In this document: one piece after another, positions 1 to 7,276 of the stretch | Numbering within the stretch: position 1 is the first letter of the stretch | Layout: every line of letters begins with the position of its first letter | Source of the DNA: Candidatus Rokuibacteriota bacterium | GTDB lineage: Bacteria > Methylomirabilota > Methylomirabilia > Rokubacteriales > CSP1-6 | Assembly (NCBI GenBank): GCA_003221435.1 | Contig: QHRS01000049.1 | Coordinates: forward strand, 1-26,713 | Direction of reading: 5' to 3' | Length of the DNA: 26,713 nt | Made by a program: the position numbers and the translations under genes | The notes under the pieces: model-generated | Told to the model about the DNA's origin: nothing | Database searches by the model: none | What the model saw: only the letters and a program-made list of their open reading frames with translations

Positions 1-23
1 CGGCGTAGCCGTTCGACGTTCAT
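1..23 (-). CDS. 5' end of an unidentified gene (partial)
   Basis: An ATG at 23-21 on the minus strand opens a frame MNVERLR that runs off the left edge. It is preceded at 7 nt by a strong GGAGG and lies 16 nt after the stop of the gamma-glutamyltransferase gene, so it is most likely the next gene of the same operon. Seven codons are too few to name a product. Confidence 0.55.
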
Positions 24-39
24 GCCGCCCTCCGCACGC

Positions 40-1638
40 TCAGTAGCCGAGCGCGGCGCCGTCGCCACGCGGGTCCGCCCCGCCCATCAACGTGCCGTCC
101 CGCACGACGACGCCGTGCGCGTGCCCCATCTTCTGGAAGAACTCACGCTCCCGCTTGATACGATGCCCGCGCCGCTCGAGCGCCGCGACCACGCGCGCCG
201 GCACCCGCCATTCCAGGCGGATCCGATCCGCGGGCTCCTCGGGCGTGAAGGGCCCGATCAGGAACCGCGGGCGTTCGATCGCGTCCTGGATGTCCAGGTC
301 GTAGTCGAGCACGTTCGTCAGCACCTGCGCGTGGAACATCGCCTGGCCGTTGCTGCCCATCGTGGCGAAGCCCATGACCGGGCCGCCGTCGCGGGTCACG
401 ATCGACGCAATCAGCGTGTGGAAGGGGCGCTTCCGCGGCGCGAAGCAGTTCGGGTGCTCCGGATCCGTGCTGAAGTACGTCCCGCGATTGTGCAGGACGA
501 TGCCCGTGCCCGGCGGCACGACGCCCGAGCCGAAGGGGCGGAAGAGGCTCTGGATCACGCTGATCAGGTTGCCGCGTCCGTCCATGACGACGAACCCGGT
601 CGTGTCACCGGAGGGATCACCCCACGCATAGCGCTGCGCTTTCTCTGGATCGAACGCCGCGCGCCGGCGATCGGCGTACGCCCGGGACAGGAGCCCCTCG
701 ACGGGCAGCCGCACGCCGGCCGGGTCGGCGACCCAGCGGTCCCGGTCCGCGTACGCGAGCTTCACCATCTCGATCAGCGTGTGGAGGTGATCCGCCGAGT
801 GGAGCGCCATCCGGGGGAGGTCGAACCCTTCGAGCAGGTTGAGCGCCAGGAGCGCGGCCAGCCCCTGCGTCGGAAGCCCGGTTTCGTGCACCGTGTAGCC
901 CCGGTACGAGGTCGTGAGCGGCTCACCCCACTCGCCCGTGTGCTGCGCGAGGTCTGCGAACACGACGAAGCCGTCCGGCTCGAGCCGCTCGGCGATCGCC
1001 CGGCCGACGCGCCCGCCGTAGAAGAGGTCCGGCCCCTCGACGGCCAGCGCGCGCAGCGTGGCCGCGAGGTCCCGCTGGACGAGCCGCTCTCCGAGCCGAG
1101 GCGCCCGTCCGTGCGGCGCGAAGATCCTCCGCCATTCGGAATCGTCGAGCGTCGGGAGTATTTCCGCGATCGCCTGACTCACCAGCCGGGTCGTCGGGAA
1201 GCCGGCCTCGGCACAATGAATCGCGGGCTGGAGCAGATCGCCGAGTGCCCGTGTGCCGAAGCGCTCGAGCAGCATCGCCCAGCCGCGCACACAGCCGGGC
1301 ACCGAGACCGCGCCGGGACCGACGACCGGTACGCGGCCGAGTCCGCGCCGCCCGAGCTCGTCCAGCGTCGCCCGGGTGCCCGATCGGCCCGCGCCGTTGA
1401 GGAAGTGCACGCGCCCGCTCTGCGCGTCGTAGTAGAGGCAGAAGAGATCGCCCCCGATGCCGCAACAGTAGGGCTGCGTCACGCCGAGGACCGCGTTGAC
1501 GGCGACCGCGGCGTCCGCGGCGGTGCCGCCCCCCTTCAGGACCTCGACGCCCGTCAGCGTCGCGAGCGGATGGGCCGCCGCGACCATCGCGGTGGTGCCG
1601 AGCGCGACGGGGCGATGCGAGTAGCCGATGTCGGGCAT
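40..1638 (-). CDS. Gamma-glutamyltransferase family protein (cytoplasmic type)
   Basis: Ntn-hydrolase of the gamma-glutamyltranspeptidase family, 532 aa. It would cleave or transfer gamma-glutamyl groups of glutathione-like substrates after self-cleavage into two subunits. The N-terminal half carries the family's CGIGGD loop (residues 59-64). The cleavage site and nucleophile fall at GDTTG, with Thr346 the expected catalytic threonine. GSGVVPPGTG (370-379) and LHNRG (382-386) follow as in the family, then the ATMGSNGQ loop. No signal peptide is visible, unlike classical periplasmic GGT, so it resembles the YwrD-like cytosolic branch. It starts 6 nt after the upstream PurM-like gene and belongs to the csoR-led operon. 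Whether the substrate is glutathione or another gamma-glutamyl compound cannot be told from sequence. Confidence 0.93.
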   Translation of the reverse strand: MPDIGYSHRPVALGTTAMVAAAHPLATLTGVEVLKGGGTAADAAVAVNAVLGVTQPYCCGIGGDLFCLYYDAQSGRVHFLNGAGRSGTRATLDELGRRGLGRVPVVGPGAVSVPGCVRGWAMLLERFGTRALGDLLQPAIHCAEAGFPTTRLVSQAIAEILPTLDDSEWRRIFAPHGRAPRLGERLVQRDLAATLRALAVEGPDLFYGGRVGRAIAERLEPDGFVVFADLAQHTGEWGEPLTTSYRGYTVHETGLPTQGLAALLALNLLEGFDLPRMALHSADHLHTLIEMVKLAYADRDRWVADPAGVRLPVEGLLSRAYADRRRAAFDPEKAQRYAWGDPSGDTTGFVVMDGRGNLISVIQSLFRPFGSGVVPPGTGIVLHNRGTYFSTDPEHPNCFAPRKRPFHTLIASIVTRDGGPVMGFATMGSNGQAMFHAQVLTNVLDYDLDIQDAIERPRFLIGPFTPEEPADRIRLEWRVPARVVAALERRGHRIKREREFFQKMGHAHGVVVRDGTLMGGADPRGDGAALGY

Positions 1639-1644
1639 CCGGGC

Positions 1645-2664
1645 TCAGGCTCCGCTGAAGACCCGGGCAATCTCGTCCTGCGCGAAGACCGGCATCGGCC
1701 GCGATGAACCGCCGTCGACGAGCGTCACGCCCTTGTCGTGCGGCACGACCCGGCCGATGAAGTGCGAGTCGATGCCCTCGCGCGCGAGCGCGTGAATGAC
1801 GATCCCTGCGTCCGCGGGCGGCAGCGTCAGCAGGAGGGCGCCGGAGGCGAGCGTGCCGAGCGGGTCGAGCCCGTAGGCCCCGCAGATCTCCGCCCCTTCG
1901 GGGAGGACCATGATGCGGTCGCGATCGATCCGCAGGCCAACGCCGGCAGCGGTGGCCAGCTCGTGCAGCGCGGTGGCGATGCCCCCTTCGGTCGCGTCGT
2001 GCATCGAATGCACGGCCCCCAGCTCACACGCGATCTCCGCTTCGGGCACCACGCTGATGCCGGGCGCCCGGAGGAAGTTCTTCGCCCGCAGGATCGCGGC
2101 AGCCCGCACGCCGCGCTCGAGCAACTCGGCTTCCCTCTCGCGGGCGAGGATCCCCGCGCCCTCGAGCGGGACGCCCTTGGTCATCACGACGGCGTCGCCC
2201 ACCTGCGCGCCGCCCGTCGTGACGAGCCTGTCCTTGTCGACCTCGCCGAGCATCGTCCCGATGATCAGCGCGCGATCCAGGCCGTGCGTCACCTCGGTGT
2301 GGCCCCCGACGAGCGAGACCTCGACCGCCTCGCACGCCTCCCCGAGCCGGGCAAAGAGCGTCTCGACCGACTCGTCGGTGGTCGTTCCCTCCGGCAGCAG
2401 CAGCGTCGCCAGGAACCAGCGAGGGCGCGCCCCGCGCACGGCGACATCGTTCGCGTTGACGTGGAGCGCATACCACGCGGCCTCGTCGGTCGTGAACGTG
2501 ATCGGATCGGTGGTCGCGACGAGGTAGCGGTCCCCCATGTCGATGACCGCGGCGTCCTCGCCGACCCGCGCGCCGACGACGACCCGCGGGTCACGCACGG
2601 ACGCCTTCTCGAGAAGGGCCTGAAGCATCTCTGCGCGGAGCTTTCCGACGGGCAGGCCCGGCAT
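1645..2664 (-). CDS. AIR synthase-related (PurM/HypE-like) ATP-binding protein
   Basis: A 339-aa protein of the PurM/SelD/HypE/ThiL superfamily, which binds ATP at a dimer interface and phosphorylates or dehydrates its substrate. Visible marks are GEDAAVIDMGDRYLVATTDP near residues 35-55, HVNANDVAVRGARP near 68-82, the GGHTEVTH segment, and HDATEGG followed by ALHELA in the second domain. The closest named relative by pattern is HypE. However, true HypE ends in a conserved cysteine that carries the carbamoyl/cyano group, and this protein ends ARVFSGA with no cysteine, so hydrogenase maturation is unlikely. No hydrogenase gene is near. It sits between the DUF2889-like gene (7-nt gap) and the GGT gene, which suggests a small-molecule phosphotransfer role in that operon; this is inference. 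Confidence 0.85.
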   Translation of the reverse strand: MPGLPVGKLRAEMLQALLEKASVRDPRVVVGARVGEDAAVIDMGDRYLVATTDPITFTTDEAAWYALHVNANDVAVRGARPRWFLATLLLPEGTTTDESVETLFARLGEACEAVEVSLVGGHTEVTHGLDRALIIGTMLGEVDKDRLVTTGGAQVGDAVVMTKGVPLEGAGILAREREAELLERGVRAAAILRAKNFLRAPGISVVPEAEIACELGAVHSMHDATEGGIATALHELATAAGVGLRIDRDRIMVLPEGAEICGAYGLDPLGTLASGALLLTLPPADAGIVIHALAREGIDSHFIGRVVPHDKGVTLVDGGSSRPMPVFAQDEIARVFSGA

Positions 2665-2671
2665 GCGCGAG

Positions 2672-3556
2672 TCAGTATAGCCGAAGCAGCTTCAGGAGGT
2701 CAGCCGTCAGGTCGTAGAGCTGGGCGCAGCCGCTCGCGCCGCCGATCAACGTCTGGATCCGCGTGCGCAGATTGGGGTCGACCGCCTGACCGACCAGCGA
2801 GGAGATCTTCGTCTGCGGTTCCGAGCAGATCCCGAGGTAGGGCAGGCGGGGCGTCCGCGACTCCGCGGCGACGATGACACCCTTCTCGAGATCGATCTCG
2901 TACCGGATCTCGAAGCCGTGGACATTGTCGTGCATCGAGTGAGACGCGACGAGCCGCGCGCCCTCGCGCGCGAGCCGCGCGACTTTCCTCCTGACGAAGA
3001 CGCGCGCCTGGCCGGGAGGCGGCGAGTACAGGTCGGGGACCATTGGGGTCGTGACCGCGCGCGTCGCGAACAGGGCCCGCCCGGCGTCGCTGTAGGTGAA
3101 ACACGAGTTCGGCAAGTCGATCCAGCCGCTCATGTCGAGTTGCCAACACTCCCATGGCCCGGCGGCGGCCCGGGCCGCGCGTTCGGGCGGCATTTTCGTC
3201 GCCTGCCGGGCGAGTCGCGCGACCTCGACCGCCGCATCGACCAGGTGACGCGCCCCGGAACGCCCTTCGACCGCCTCGCCAACCCGCCGCGTGAACCCGC
3301 CGACCATGCGCGCGCCGGCGAGCGCGCCGAGCAACGCCCAGTCGGACAGCGCGCCCGCAGCCGGTTGCACGCGGGAGCGCGCCTCCCGGATCTCGTAGGA
3401 GGGCGACCCCGTGGCGACCGCGGACAGCTCCACACCGAGGTCGTCGTCCATGAGCCGCACCGTGTGCGTGAACGCGTCCTCATGGGTGTTGTCGATCCAG
3501 CCGTCGACCACCCGCTCGTACCGGTCGCGGCCGCGGAGGAGAGCGCACTCGATCAT
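2672..3556 (-). CDS. DUF2889-like protein, apparently two tandem domains
   Basis: A 294-aa protein of unknown function. Two halves look alike. Each begins with a charged segment containing DN(T/V)H and a long beta-rich stretch (residues about 18-60 and 205-240). Each then has a helical part with a GxxxC or GARH motif ahead of a Leu-rich helix (about 95-115 and 272-294). This is the layout I associate with DUF2889; the second half (ICSEPQTKISSLVGQAVDPN, then GASGC, then DLTADLLKLL) is the better match. No catalytic motif, signal peptide or membrane segment is obvious. Its ATG overlaps the csoR stop (ATGA), so the two are probably translationally coupled. Family assignment is by memory of pattern and should be tested by profile search. 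Confidence 0.7.
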   Translation of the reverse strand: MIECALLRGRDRYERVVDGWIDNTHEDAFTHTVRLMDDDLGVELSAVATGSPSYEIREARSRVQPAAGALSDWALLGALAGARMVGGFTRRVGEAVEGRSGARHLVDAAVEVARLARQATKMPPERAARAAAGPWECWQLDMSGWIDLPNSCFTYSDAGRALFATRAVTTPMVPDLYSPPPGQARVFVRRKVARLAREGARLVASHSMHDNVHGFEIRYEIDLEKGVIVAAESRTPRLPYLGICSEPQTKISSLVGQAVDPNLRTRIQTLIGGASGCAQLYDLTADLLKLLRLY

Positions 3557-3831
3557 CGTCCGAATCGGGCGAACACGTCGAGCAGCTCGTCGATCTTCTT
3601 CTGCCGGTCGCCCCGGGAGCCGGGGCGCACCGCGTCAGCGACGCACGACTCGATGTGGCGACCGAGCAGGAGTTTCCGCACCTGCTCGAGCGCGCCCCGC
3701 ACCGCCGAGATCTGCAGGAGGATGTCGACGCAGTACGCGTCGTCGCCGATCATCCGCTGCAACCCCTGGACCTGGCCCTGGATCCGGCGCAGCCGGCCGA
3801 GGGCCTTCCGCTTCGTCTCGGCGTTTCTCAT
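3553..3831 (-). CDS. csoR: CsoR-family metal-sensing transcriptional repressor
   Basis: A 92-aa all-helical repressor of the CsoR/RcnR/FrmR (DUF156) family. The family core GRLRRIQGQVQGLQRMI spans residues 12-28. The sensing residues are Cys34, His59 and Cys63, the Cys-His-Cys set found in copper sensors of this family; RcnR and FrmR have other sets. Copper(I) is therefore the likely inducer, but this is inferred from residues only. It starts the operon with the DUF2889-like, PurM-like and GGT genes. No copper ATPase or chaperone is in the window, which is unusual for a copper sensor. A TTGACA -35 and a GC-rich dyad lie just upstream, consistent with autoregulation. Confidence 0.92.
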   Translation of the reverse strand: MRNAETKRKALGRLRRIQGQVQGLQRMIGDDAYCVDILLQISAVRGALEQVRKLLLGRHIESCVADAVRPGSRGDRQKKIDELLDVFARFGR

Positions 3832-3843
3832 CGGCGCCCCCTA

Positions 3844-3858
3844 TACTCCTCGGGGGTA
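3844..3858. promoter_or_regulatory. Candidate CsoR operator dyad
   Basis: The plus strand reads TACTCC-TCG-GGGGTA, an imperfect inverted repeat whose arms match the TACCCC/GGGGTA pattern described for CsoR operators. It lies 13-27 nt upstream of the csoR ATG and overlaps the expected transcription start, where a repressor would act. The match was made by eye; binding is inferred. Confidence 0.5.
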
Positions 3859-3886
3859 CTGTGGGGCCGGGGCCCCCTCCTGTCAA
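3858..3886 (-). promoter_or_regulatory. Putative sigma-70 promoter of the csoR operon
   Basis: On the minus strand a perfect TTGACA (plus 3881-3886) is followed after 17 nt by CACAGT (plus 3858-3863), a weak -10. The -10 abuts the CsoR-like dyad. The -35 is strong and the -10 poor, so the exact start is uncertain. Confidence 0.45.
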
Positions 3887-3900
3887 GGCGAGGGGCCCCG
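3868..3900 (-). terminator. GC hairpin after the phosphoesterase gene
   Basis: A 9-bp perfect stem (3868-3876 with 3892-3900, CGGGGCCCC type) with a 15-nt loop lies directly after the phosphoesterase stop on the minus strand. There is no U-tract and it overlaps the csoR -35, so it may be a weak terminator or simply a structure in that promoter. Confidence 0.3.
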
Positions 3901-3902
3901 TG

Positions 3903-5366
3903 TCACGGCCGCGCGGCGGGCGGCCGCGGCGGCCGGGAGAAATCGAAGGCCTCCAGAAACGCCGCTGCGCGACGGTCGCGCTCGGTCAGGGGCTCGAGCC
4001 CGAAGCGCCACTCGATCAGCTTGAGGATCGAGGCGTGATCGTACCGCCCGCGGGCGATCAGCCCGCGCCTCGCGTACGGGGACACGACCAGCGCGGGGAC
4101 GCGGGTGCCGAGGCCGAAGCGGTCGACGACGGGCGGCGGGACGTGATCGAACCACCCACCGCCCTCGTCGTACGTGATCACCACCGCGACGCGGGGCCAG
4201 TAGCGGCTCGCCATGATCGCGCGCACCATCTCGCCGATCCATCGGTCGCCGGCGCCGACCGTCGACCACCACGGGTGTGCGTTGTCCTTCCAGTGCGGCT
4301 TCACGAACGCGACCGACGGGAGCCCGCCCGCGCGCAGGGCGACGACGAACTCCGACGCGTCCCTGATGTGCCCGCGGCCCTCGGGCGTCTCCATGATCCG
4401 CTTCACGTACTGGAACGGGTTGTGGTGCGGCACGAGCCCGTTGCTGACCGCGTCGGCGCCGGCCCCCCAACCCGCCGCGTACCACCGCCACGTCACGCCG
4501 GCGGCGTCGAGCCGGTCGGCGATGGTCGGCACGGTCTGCGGCGTCGTCAGAATTTCCGGCACGCGCTGCGGGGCGTACGGCGGATCGAGGTTGTTGACGA
4601 CGTAGCCGTCCGGGTCCACCTCGCCATCCCTCACCACGCTCCCGTCGGCGGCGAGCTGTGCGCGGTAACGCTCGGGCGCCTCCCGGTACCGCGCCAGCGT
4701 CGCCGAGATCAGGTAGAAGTGGTTCGCAAACGAGCCGCCGTGGATGCCCTGGAAGTAGTGATCGAGGAGCACGAACTCGTCCGCCAGACGCCACTGCACG
4801 GGACTCGCGGCGCGATCGAAATACCCCATCGAGGCTCCGCCGCTCGTGCCCTCCGCCACCCATTTGCCCATGGGCGTGCCGTCCGCGCCCGCACCGTACT
4901 GGCGCTGCATGTGGTAGAAGGTGTGGACCGGGATCCCGGTCTGATCGTACGGACCGACGAACCGGAGCATCGCGAACGGCGCGTTCGGCAGATCTGCGGG
5001 GAAACGCGGGTCGGGCTCCGTGCCGCGCCCGATCGGCTGCGGCAGCGTGGGATAGGTGACGCCGCCCGGGTCCGCCTGCTTGCCGGAATATTCCCCGAGC
5101 CCGGTCGCGCCCGGATACGTGCCGAAGAGGTGATCGAACGAGCGGTTCTCGAGGAGGAGCACGATGATGTGATCGATCGGCGCGTCGGCGCCACGCGGCG
5201 CGGCCGCCCCCGTGACTGCCGCGGCGCAGGCGACGAGCGCCGCCGCCAGCAGCCCGGCGCCCCAAACGTGGGCCCGACTCAGAGCGCGTGACGGAATCGC
5301 CGCGACCGGTGGTCGGTGGGGGGGGTCGGGGAGGAGCGGCGCGCGCTCCCCCCGACGTTGACTCAT
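3903..5366 (-). CDS. Secreted phosphoesterase (acid phosphatase / phospholipase C family)
   Basis: A 487-aa member of the phosphoesterase family PF04185 (AcpA and bacterial phospholipase C), which hydrolyses phosphomonoesters or phospholipids outside the cytoplasm. Expected metal ligands are visible: Glu73-Asn74 in LLLENRSFDH, Asp400-Glu401 in TYDEGGGWFDH, and His408. Ser212 in HGGSFANHFY is the likely nucleophile by position. A hydrophobic stretch at residues 36-46 ends in LVAC with Cys47, a lipobox, so it may be a lipoprotein. The N-region before it is oddly long: residues 1-30 are encoded by a dispersed hairpin repeat (5279-5365). No ATG/GTG/TTG occurs between residue 1 and the signal, so the start is kept at 5366, where ATGA overlaps the upstream stop. 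Substrate is not predictable. Confidence 0.88.
   Translation of the reverse strand: MSQRRGERAPLLPDPPHRPPVAAIPSRALSRAHVWGAGLLAAALVACAAAVTGAAAPRGADAPIDHIIVLLLENRSFDHLFGTYPGATGLGEYSGKQADPGGVTYPTLPQPIGRGTEPDPRFPADLPNAPFAMLRFVGPYDQTGIPVHTFYHMQRQYGAGADGTPMGKWVAEGTSGGASMGYFDRAASPVQWRLADEFVLLDHYFQGIHGGSFANHFYLISATLARYREAPERYRAQLAADGSVVRDGEVDPDGYVVNNLDPPYAPQRVPEILTTPQTVPTIADRLDAAGVTWRWYAAGWGAGADAVSNGLVPHHNPFQYVKRIMETPEGRGHIRDASEFVVALRAGGLPSVAFVKPHWKDNAHPWWSTVGAGDRWIGEMVRAIMASRYWPRVAVVITYDEGGGWFDHVPPPVVDRFGLGTRVPALVVSPYARRGLIARGRYDHASILKLIEWRFGLEPLTERDRRAAAFLEAFDFSRPPRPPAARP
5279..5365 (-). repeat. Dispersed hairpin repeat, family A, copy 1
   Basis: Closely matches 20878-20955. Both begin, read on the minus strand, exactly at a stop codon TGA followed by (A/G)TCAA(T/C)GTCGGGGGGAGCG and end at CGCGCTCTGA. 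The copy contains a long hairpin (5325-5356) with a GTCGGGG/CCCCGAC base. It lies between the 118-aa gene and the phosphoesterase gene and encodes the first 30 residues of the latter. Confidence 0.8.
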
Positions 5367-5719
5367 GGTTCCAAGTCCGGAAAGAGCGAGGGCTGCTCGG
5401 TGACGCGCGACGGCCGGCGGCGCGGCGCGCGCCGGGGTGGCCTCTTCGCCGTGCGGGGCTTCCGCACCGCCGTCGGCACCCTCCGGCCCTTGTGCTGCGC
5501 GATCCGGTCGCCCTGCTTGATCACCAGCAGGTCGACCAGTCGGGCGAGGGGATTGGCGAGCAGCACGAGATACTTCTCCCAGTACCGCGGCGAGAGCGCC
5601 AGGATCTTCATCTGCTCCACCGCGAGCGTGAGCGCCGCGCGGTCCCCTTTCTTCGCGGCGAGCCGGAGCTGGTCGAGCACCCGGGTCGCGCTCACCCGCG
5701 AGGGGACCGTGCGTGCCAT
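5363..5719 (-). CDS. Small basic protein of unknown function with a clamp-motif-like tail
   Basis: A 118-aa protein I do not recognise. Residues 1-75 look helical (alternating LDQLRLAAKKGDRAALTLAVEQ). Residues 76-106 are very rich in Arg, Lys and Pro (TAKRPPRRAPRRRP). The end reads EQPSLFPDLEP; QPSLF resembles the QL(S/D)LF peptide by which DNA-replication proteins bind the beta sliding clamp. A basic, probably nucleic-acid-binding tail plus such a peptide would suit a DNA-associated protein, but this is inference from a five-residue match. It starts 3 nt after the rng stop, so it is co-transcribed with the elongasome/RNase G genes. Confidence 0.75.
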   Translation of the reverse strand: MARTVPSRVSATRVLDQLRLAAKKGDRAALTLAVEQMKILALSPRYWEKYLVLLANPLARLVDLLVIKQGDRIAQHKGRRVPTAVRKPRTAKRPPRRAPRRRPSRVTEQPSLFPDLEP

Positions 5720-5722
5720 CGG

Positions 5723-7246
5723 TCAGCGGAGGACGACCTCGTACTCTTCGCGACCGATCGACGGGCTCCCGGCCTGGACGAGAATCTTTCGACCGAGCAG
5801 GCTCTGCAGCCGGTCGAGCGCCTCCCGCCCCTCAGCCTCGCAGTGCCGCACCAGGTCGGGATGCGCGCGAACGAGCAAGTCCTGGCCCCCGCCCTCGGCC
5901 GCCACCGCGCGCACCTTCCGGAAGACCTCGGCCGCGAGGGTGACGTCCGATTTCACCGTACCGCTGCCCTTACAGGTCGGACACTGCACCGCGAAGAGCG
6001 ACCGCAGGTCCTGCCGCACGCGCTTGCGCGTCATTTCCACGAGACCCAGCTCGGAGATCTCCAGCACGTTCGTGCGGGCCTTGTCCTCCGCGAGCGCACG
6101 CCGCAGCGCCTTGTAGACCTGCTGGCGGTGCTCCTCCCGCTCCATGTCGATAAAGTCGATGATGATGATCCCGCCCAGATCCCGCAGGCGGATCTGGCGG
6201 ACGATCTCGCCCACGGCCTCCAGGTTGATGTTGAGCACGGTCTGCTCGAAGTCGCGCTTACCGACGTACTTGCCGGTGTTGACGTCGATCGAGACGAGCG
6301 CCTCGGTGTGGTCGATCACGATGTAGCCGCCGGACTTGAGCCAGACCCGCCGGCGAAGCGCCTTCTCGATCTCCTTCTCGACCCCGAGCGCCTCGAAGAT
6401 CAGCGCCTTGCCCTCGTACAGCTTGACCCGCCCGACGAGCGCGGGCACGAGCGAGTTCGCGTACTGGACGCACTTCTCGTACGCCTCGCGCGTGTCCACC
6501 ACGAACTCGTCGACCTCCGGAGAGAACAGGTCGCGCACCACCCGGAACGCCAGGTCCGCCTCCTCGTGGATCACGGAGGGCGCCGGGGCCGTCTCGTAAC
6601 GCGCCTGGATCTGCGTCCAGAGACGGCCAAGGAACTGGATGTCCGACGCCAGCTCCTCGCCGCCTTCCCCCTCCGCGTTGGTGCGGACGATGAAGCCGCC
6701 CGGCGGCGGGTCCAGGCCGCGCACGATCGCGCGCAGGCGCTCGCGCTCCTGCTCGTCGTGGATCCGGCGGGAGACGCCGACGTGATGCGCGTGCGGCATG
6801 TAGACGAGGTAGCGTCCGGGCAGGGAAATGAAGGAGGTGACGCGGGCACCCTTCGTGCCGAGCGACTCCTTGGAGACCTGAACGAGCACCTCCTGTCCCT
6901 TGCGAAGCACGTCCTGGATCGGGGGAGCCGATTCGCGCTTCGGCGCGACGTCGTCGACGTCCAGGTCGGCGGGGTCCTCGTCCGCGCCCGCCAGCATCAG
7001 GCGCTCGTACTCGCCCACGTTGGCGGTGTAGTCGCCCCCATAGAGGAACGCGTCCTTGCTGAGCCCGATGTCGACGAACGCGGCCTGCATCCCCGGCAGA
7101 ACGTTCGTCACGATACCTTTGCAGACGTTGCCGACGATCGATCGACGACGGTGGCGTTCTACGTAGAGCGCGGTGAGGAGATTATTCTCCTGGAGAGCGA
7201 CACGTGTTTCGATGACCCCGGCGTTGACGACGATCCGTTTGGCCAC
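5723..7246 (-). CDS. rng: Ribonuclease G (RNase E/G family)
   Basis: A 507-aa endoribonuclease, the usual length for RNase G, acting in 16S rRNA 5'-end maturation and mRNA decay. The S1-like RNA-binding domain occupies about residues 35-125, interrupted by an acidic insert (85-108). The catalytic DNase-I-like domain holds both metal-binding aspartates, Asp321 in SIDVNTGKY and Asp364 in IIIDFIDM. The zinc-link cysteines are Cys422 and Cys425 in CPTCKGSG. The long C-terminal scaffold of RNase E is absent. The start is GTG at 7246 with GAGGTG upstream. It follows rodA in the mre/mrd/rod cluster, a common arrangement in proteobacteria (mreBCD near rng). Confidence 0.96.
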   Translation of the reverse strand: MAKRIVVNAGVIETRVALQENNLLTALYVERHRRRSIVGNVCKGIVTNVLPGMQAAFVDIGLSKDAFLYGGDYTANVGEYERLMLAGADEDPADLDVDDVAPKRESAPPIQDVLRKGQEVLVQVSKESLGTKGARVTSFISLPGRYLVYMPHAHHVGVSRRIHDEQERERLRAIVRGLDPPPGGFIVRTNAEGEGGEELASDIQFLGRLWTQIQARYETAPAPSVIHEEADLAFRVVRDLFSPEVDEFVVDTREAYEKCVQYANSLVPALVGRVKLYEGKALIFEALGVEKEIEKALRRRVWLKSGGYIVIDHTEALVSIDVNTGKYVGKRDFEQTVLNINLEAVGEIVRQIRLRDLGGIIIIDFIDMEREEHRQQVYKALRRALAEDKARTNVLEISELGLVEMTRKRVRQDLRSLFAVQCPTCKGSGTVKSDVTLAAEVFRKVRAVAAEGGGQDLLVRAHPDLVRHCEAEGREALDRLQSLLGRKILVQAGSPSIGREEYEVVLR

Positions 7247-7276
7247 GGCAGCACCTCACAGGCGAGCGTTCACGCC

